A DNA stretch of 64,000 nt from positions 31,496,001 through 31,560,000 of the forward strand of contig NC_091976.1 of NCBI RefSeq assembly GCF_036711975.1, given 5' to 3'. Below, in pieces: positions 60,200 through 64,000 of this stretch. This DNA is from Onthophagus taurus. Taxonomy: Eukaryota > Arthropoda > Insecta > Coleoptera > Scarabaeidae. A program made the position numbers and the translations under genes. The first letter of the stretch is position 1, and every line of letters starts with the position of its first letter. Below the pieces are notes generated by a model that worked only from the letters and a program-made list of their open reading frames with translations, had not been told where the DNA came from and ran no database searches.

Positions 60200-62366
60200 C
60201 AGTGCTAGCGTAAAGTAACCCCCCCCTGTTTAACTTCCGAACAAATTGAGATATCACTATGAACAAGAAAACGTCAGTTTCTATATTTTATCAGCACAAA
60301 TATTTTCTTATGGAAAATTTTGCCATCACTTTTAGTTTTTCCGGAAAATAGATCAACTTTGTTTTTTTAAATGGAACACCCAGTATATTATGGTATCTTC
60401 CGAAAGATGAAAACAATACGAATCCAACGGTACCTCACAATCAAATATCGGTTTATTAGTTTTTCGCATAAAAATTAAACAAAATGCGGAATTTTGCCGG
60501 AAAAACCAACGTATCTTCGTCGACTACCTGTCGAAATGCAATCGGCCAGGTAAATGGTGGACGGTCGGTATACGCTCGAGCTAAGACGGATTTAAAATTG
60601 CAAGTTCAATTACTTATTTTTTTTAGAAATGAAATAAAAGTTTGAAAGTATATTAAATTTATGAATTAATCATATTTTATCAAAAAAATATTTATAAAGA
60701 AAAAAAGTCAATATAAGAAATGAAGTTTTCTTATTAAAGATTTTGCTAGTATAGGTAACGGTTGAAAAATTTGCTTAGTGTTGTTATTGAATAATAAAAG
60801 AATTTTTTATTTATTAAGAATCAAATATTAAGTAAATTGTTCGATATGATTACCTTGAACTTCTAGGCAGTGGTACCATCTTTGTAGTGTTTCCTCTCTC
60901 ACACGGCTTAACATGTGATCAATATTTTGGCAGACGTCAATAATTTTTTGTTTTAAATCCTCAATACTACCCAACGGAATTTCATATACCTTGGATTTTA
61001 AATAACCCCATAAAAAGAAATCTAAAGGTGTCAGATCTGGTGATCTTGTTGTCCATTAAAATTTTTATCAAGATAATTTCGTACCATTGGCGCATATTGT
61101 GGAGGTGCTCCGTCTTGATGAAACACTAGTTCCATTTCAAAATCGTCGGAATTCTGTTGTACAATTTGCAAAAGTCTTGAAAAAAAAACATTTACTTTCT
61201 AATGAAATTGAGTGATAACGTCACGATATTCATGTGGATTAACATCACGCCGATGCAATTTTCCACCCAAAAAGAAAGTACATTCATCACTGAAACAAAT
61301 ATGTTTCAAGTATAATCGATTTCGTTCAACCATATTTGTCATTAGCTCACAAAATTCTGTTCTTCTATATCAGGATCATCTTCTGTTAATTCATGAAGCA
61401 TTTTTATTTAAAATATTTATTCTTCTTTAAGTATTTCTACGTCTTCCAACAACGACGCGGAAATATTTAACACATCACACGTTGATGCGATAGCAGCAGA
61501 CGACATCATGGGCACATTAAATACTTCTGTTAATATCTGACGACCAGTTCTTTTGCGGTCTTCGACGCTTCCAGTTTCCAAAAACTTATTCACAAGCTCT
61601 CTTAAATATTTTCGACTAATTGGATGTTCAGGAAATCGTTCCTTAAATTGTCGCCCTGTTTCATGTAGATTTCTGTCAGCACGAGCGAATATTAAAATTG
61701 CTTCGATATTGTGCTCTAAACTCCTTCTAGCCATTTTGATCTCGCCTTTCTTTGGTTATACTTGGTCGGGTAGAATTCAAAGATAGAAATGAAGGAAAAT
61801 ATTTGCATGCTGCCTTAAATACAAAATTTCAAAGTACCTACAAACTTTAAAATTGTTGTTATGACAATTTTTTCTTAGAAGTTTTAAAAAGAACTTTCTT
61901 TTTATCCTTTTCTTGTATTGATTGTTTCATAAAAACATTCTAAAAGAATTGCTGATTTTAACCCTGCTTAATCCGAGCGTAGACCGACCTTTAACTGACC
62001 GTCCACCATTTATCTGGCCCATTGTATCTCGACAGGTAGTCAACGAAGATATGTTGGTTTTTCCGGCGAAATTCCGCATTTTGTTTAATTTTTATGTAAA
62101 AAACTAATAAACCGATATTTGATTGTGAGGTATCGTTGAATTCGTATTGCTTTATTCTTTCGAAAGATACCATAATATACTGGGTGTTCCATTTAAAAAA
62201 ACAAAGCTGTTCCATTTTCCGGAAAAACTAAAAGTGATACCAAAATTTTCCATAAGAAAATATTTGTGCTGATAAAATATAGAAACTGACGTTTTTTTGT
62301 TCATATTGATATCTCAATCTGTTCAGAAGTTAAACAGGGGGGGGGGGTTACTTTACGCTAGCACTG
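60200..62366 (-). mobile_element. Tc1/mariner-type element with ~390-bp inverted repeats
   Basis: Starts CAGTGCTAGCGTAAAGTAAC at 60200 and ends with the reverse complement at 62366. The flanking dinucleotide is TA on both sides. The inverted repeats run about 390 bases (60200-~60590 against ~61975-62366). On the minus strand a transposase starts at 61734 with a helix-turn-helix region (FKERFPEHPISRKYLRELV, ETGSVEDRKRTGR). Further pieces to about 60840 show DGAPPQYAPMVRNYLD and FLFMGLFK in shifted frames. The protein is broken, so the copy is not autonomous. It resembles the fragment at 41337-41830 in the transposase but not in the ends. Confidence 0.8.
61417..61734 (-). pseudogene. Transposase N-terminus of the long-TIR element
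   Basis: A 105-codon frame beginning MARRSLEHNIEAILIFARAD. It has an N-terminal helix-turn-helix DNA-binding domain as in IS630-Tc1-mariner transposases. The frame ends early; the catalytic domain continues in other frames down to ~60840. Confidence 0.7.
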
Positions 62367-62459
62367 TATATATATTAGTGGTGGAACGGAAAGTATTCCA
62401 CCATTCACAGGAATTAGTATCTCTTTTAGGTGTTGGACATTGCAAATAATGTAAATAAC

Positions 62460-64000
62460 TTTTTTCAATGAATACAACTTTATTTATATCACATTTGTCA
62501 TTAGCAACCTCAATTTATCCAGTTCTTGAAATATGAGTATGAACATTTCCCAAAGTGTTAATGAAAGTGTCTTCTTTCCAATGAATCAAGTCGTTTTGAA
62601 AAATCGCTTTTAGTTTTTGAGAAATAAATTTTTGAAATAATCAACAATTTTTTCGAATTTTGCAATTTTCGCCGATTAAGTTTTTAAAATTCGTATCTAA
62701 TCCATTTCTTGGAATATGAGTATGAAAATTTCCCAAAGTGTTAATAAAAGTGTCCTCTTCCCAACGAACCAACACGTTTTGAAAAATAACTTTTAGTTTT
62801 TGAGAAAACAATATTTGAAGTTTTGATAAAATTTTCGATGTTGCAATTTTCATCAATAATTTTCAAAATTCGCTATAAAATTAATTTTTTGAAGGATCCT
62901 TGTGGAAATATCACCAATTAATAATTAAAGTCTTCTCTTTTTAATGCAACAAGCCGTTTTGAAAAATCTCTTTTAGTTTTTGAAAAATAAATTTTTGAAA
63001 TAATCAACAATTTTTTCGAATTTTGCAATTTTCGCCGATTAAGTTTTAAAAATTCGTATCTAATCCATTTCTTGGAATATGAGTATGAAAATTTCCCAAA
63101 GTGTTAATAAAAGTGTCCTCTTCCCAACGAACCAACACGTTTTGAAAAATAACTTTTAGTTTTTGAGAAAACAATATTTGAAGTTTTGATAAAATTTTCG
63201 ATGTTGCAATTTTCATCAATAATTTTCAAAATTCGCTATAACATTAATTTCTTAAAGGATTGTTGTGGAAATATCACCAATTATTAATTAAAGTATCCTC
63301 TTTTTAATGTAACAAACCGTTTTGAAAAATCGCTTTTAGTTTTTGAAAAAAAAATTTTTGAAATGATCGACACTTTTTCGAATTTTGCAATTTTCACTGA
63401 TTAAGTTTTGAAAATTCGCCATAAAATTAATTTCTTGAAGGATCCTTTTGGAAATATCACCAATTATTAATTAAAGTATCTTCTTTTTAATGCAAAAAGC
63501 CGTTTTGAAAAATCACTTTCAGTTTTCGAGAAATAAATTTTTGAAATAATCGAGCATTTTTTCGAATTTTGCAATTTTCGCCGATTAAACTTTTAATAAT
63601 TCGTATAAAATCGATTTCTTGGAATATGAGTATGAAAACTTCCCAAAATGTTAATAAAAGTGTCCTCGTTCCAATGAACCAACACATTTTGAAAAATAAC
63701 TTTTAGTTTTTGAGAAAATAATATTTGAAGTTTTGATAAAATTTTCAATGTTGCAATTTTCATCGATAACATTCAAAATTCGCTATAAAATTAATTTCTT
63801 GAAGGATCCTTTTGGAAATATCACCAATTATTAATTAAAGTATGCTCTTTTTAATGCAACAAGCCGTTTTGAAAAATTACTTTGAGTACTAGAGAAATAA
63901 ATTTTTGAAATAATCGACAATTTTTCGAATTTCGCTGATAAAATTTTAATAATTCGTATAAAATCGATTTCTTGGAATATGAGTATGAAACTTTTCCAAA
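62460..64000. repeat. 182-bp satellite with dimeric order, running off the window
   Basis: Themes CGTTTTGAAAAATCGCTTTT, AGTTTTTGAGAAATAAATTT and TTGCAATTTTCGCCGATTAA recur at ~182-base steps. The phrase TCTTGGAATATGAGTATGAA recurs at about 62703, 63068, 63617 and 63970, giving a ~365-base dimer with one step of ~549 (three units). Copies are moderately diverged. Its short open frames are not genes. Confidence 0.9.

Overview
The window is eukaryotic and almost certainly insect DNA, probably from a beetle (the order is an inference). It is AT-rich, genes have short GT-AG introns, promoters have TATA boxes, and satellite DNA and transposons fill the gaps. It holds a tandem family of secreted acid lipases (alpha/beta-hydrolases of the gastric/lysosomal acid lipase, 'lipase 1/3-like' type). 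I could build twelve full exon models, each in frame and 393-411 residues long, plus two pseudogenes and one stray 3' fragment.

Layout. 1-1581: gene 1 (-), flanked on both sides by a 183-bp satellite. 4832-7787: genes 2 and 3 (+). 7795-14095: a 6.3-kb array of 162-bp monomers with higher-order repeats. 14296-18817: genes 4, 5 and 6 (+). 19060-28060: an old LINE (LINE-A) cut open by two Transib (RAG1-like) transposons and a second LINE. 28261-31114: genes 7 and 8 (+). 31585-33200: a lipase pseudogene split by a foldback satellite. 33348-34697: gene 9 (+). 34698-39140: an uncharacterised stretch, a 2.4-kb foldback satellite array and a copied 3' end of gene 9. 39202-40598: gene 10 (-), a lipase-fold protein that has lost its catalytic Ser and His. 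41000-44700: transposon debris and a third foldback array. 45060-49876: gene 11 (-), with a 300-bp palindromic satellite in an intron. 50229-58917: gene 12 (-), with a 7.3-kb intron full of a GC-rich satellite, LINE debris and a Penelope-like remnant. 59050-59850: a second lipase pseudogene (-). 60200-62366: a Tc1/mariner-type element with long inverted repeats. 62460-64000: a further 182-bp satellite.

How the genes work together. Eleven of the twelve proteins keep the Ser-Asp-His triad and begin with a signal peptide, so they are probably secreted digestive or extracellular lipases. Several promoters carry a GATAAG site just upstream of the TATA box, as expected for midgut-expressed insect genes. 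The members share a pool of intron positions but each has lost a different subset. The most notable items are the catalytically dead paralogue (gene 10), two Transib elements with CACAGTG termini and 5-bp target duplications, the 7.3-kb repeat-filled intron, and six unrelated satellite families within 64 kb. All exon models rest on splice consensus and alignment between the paralogues; no transcript data were available.
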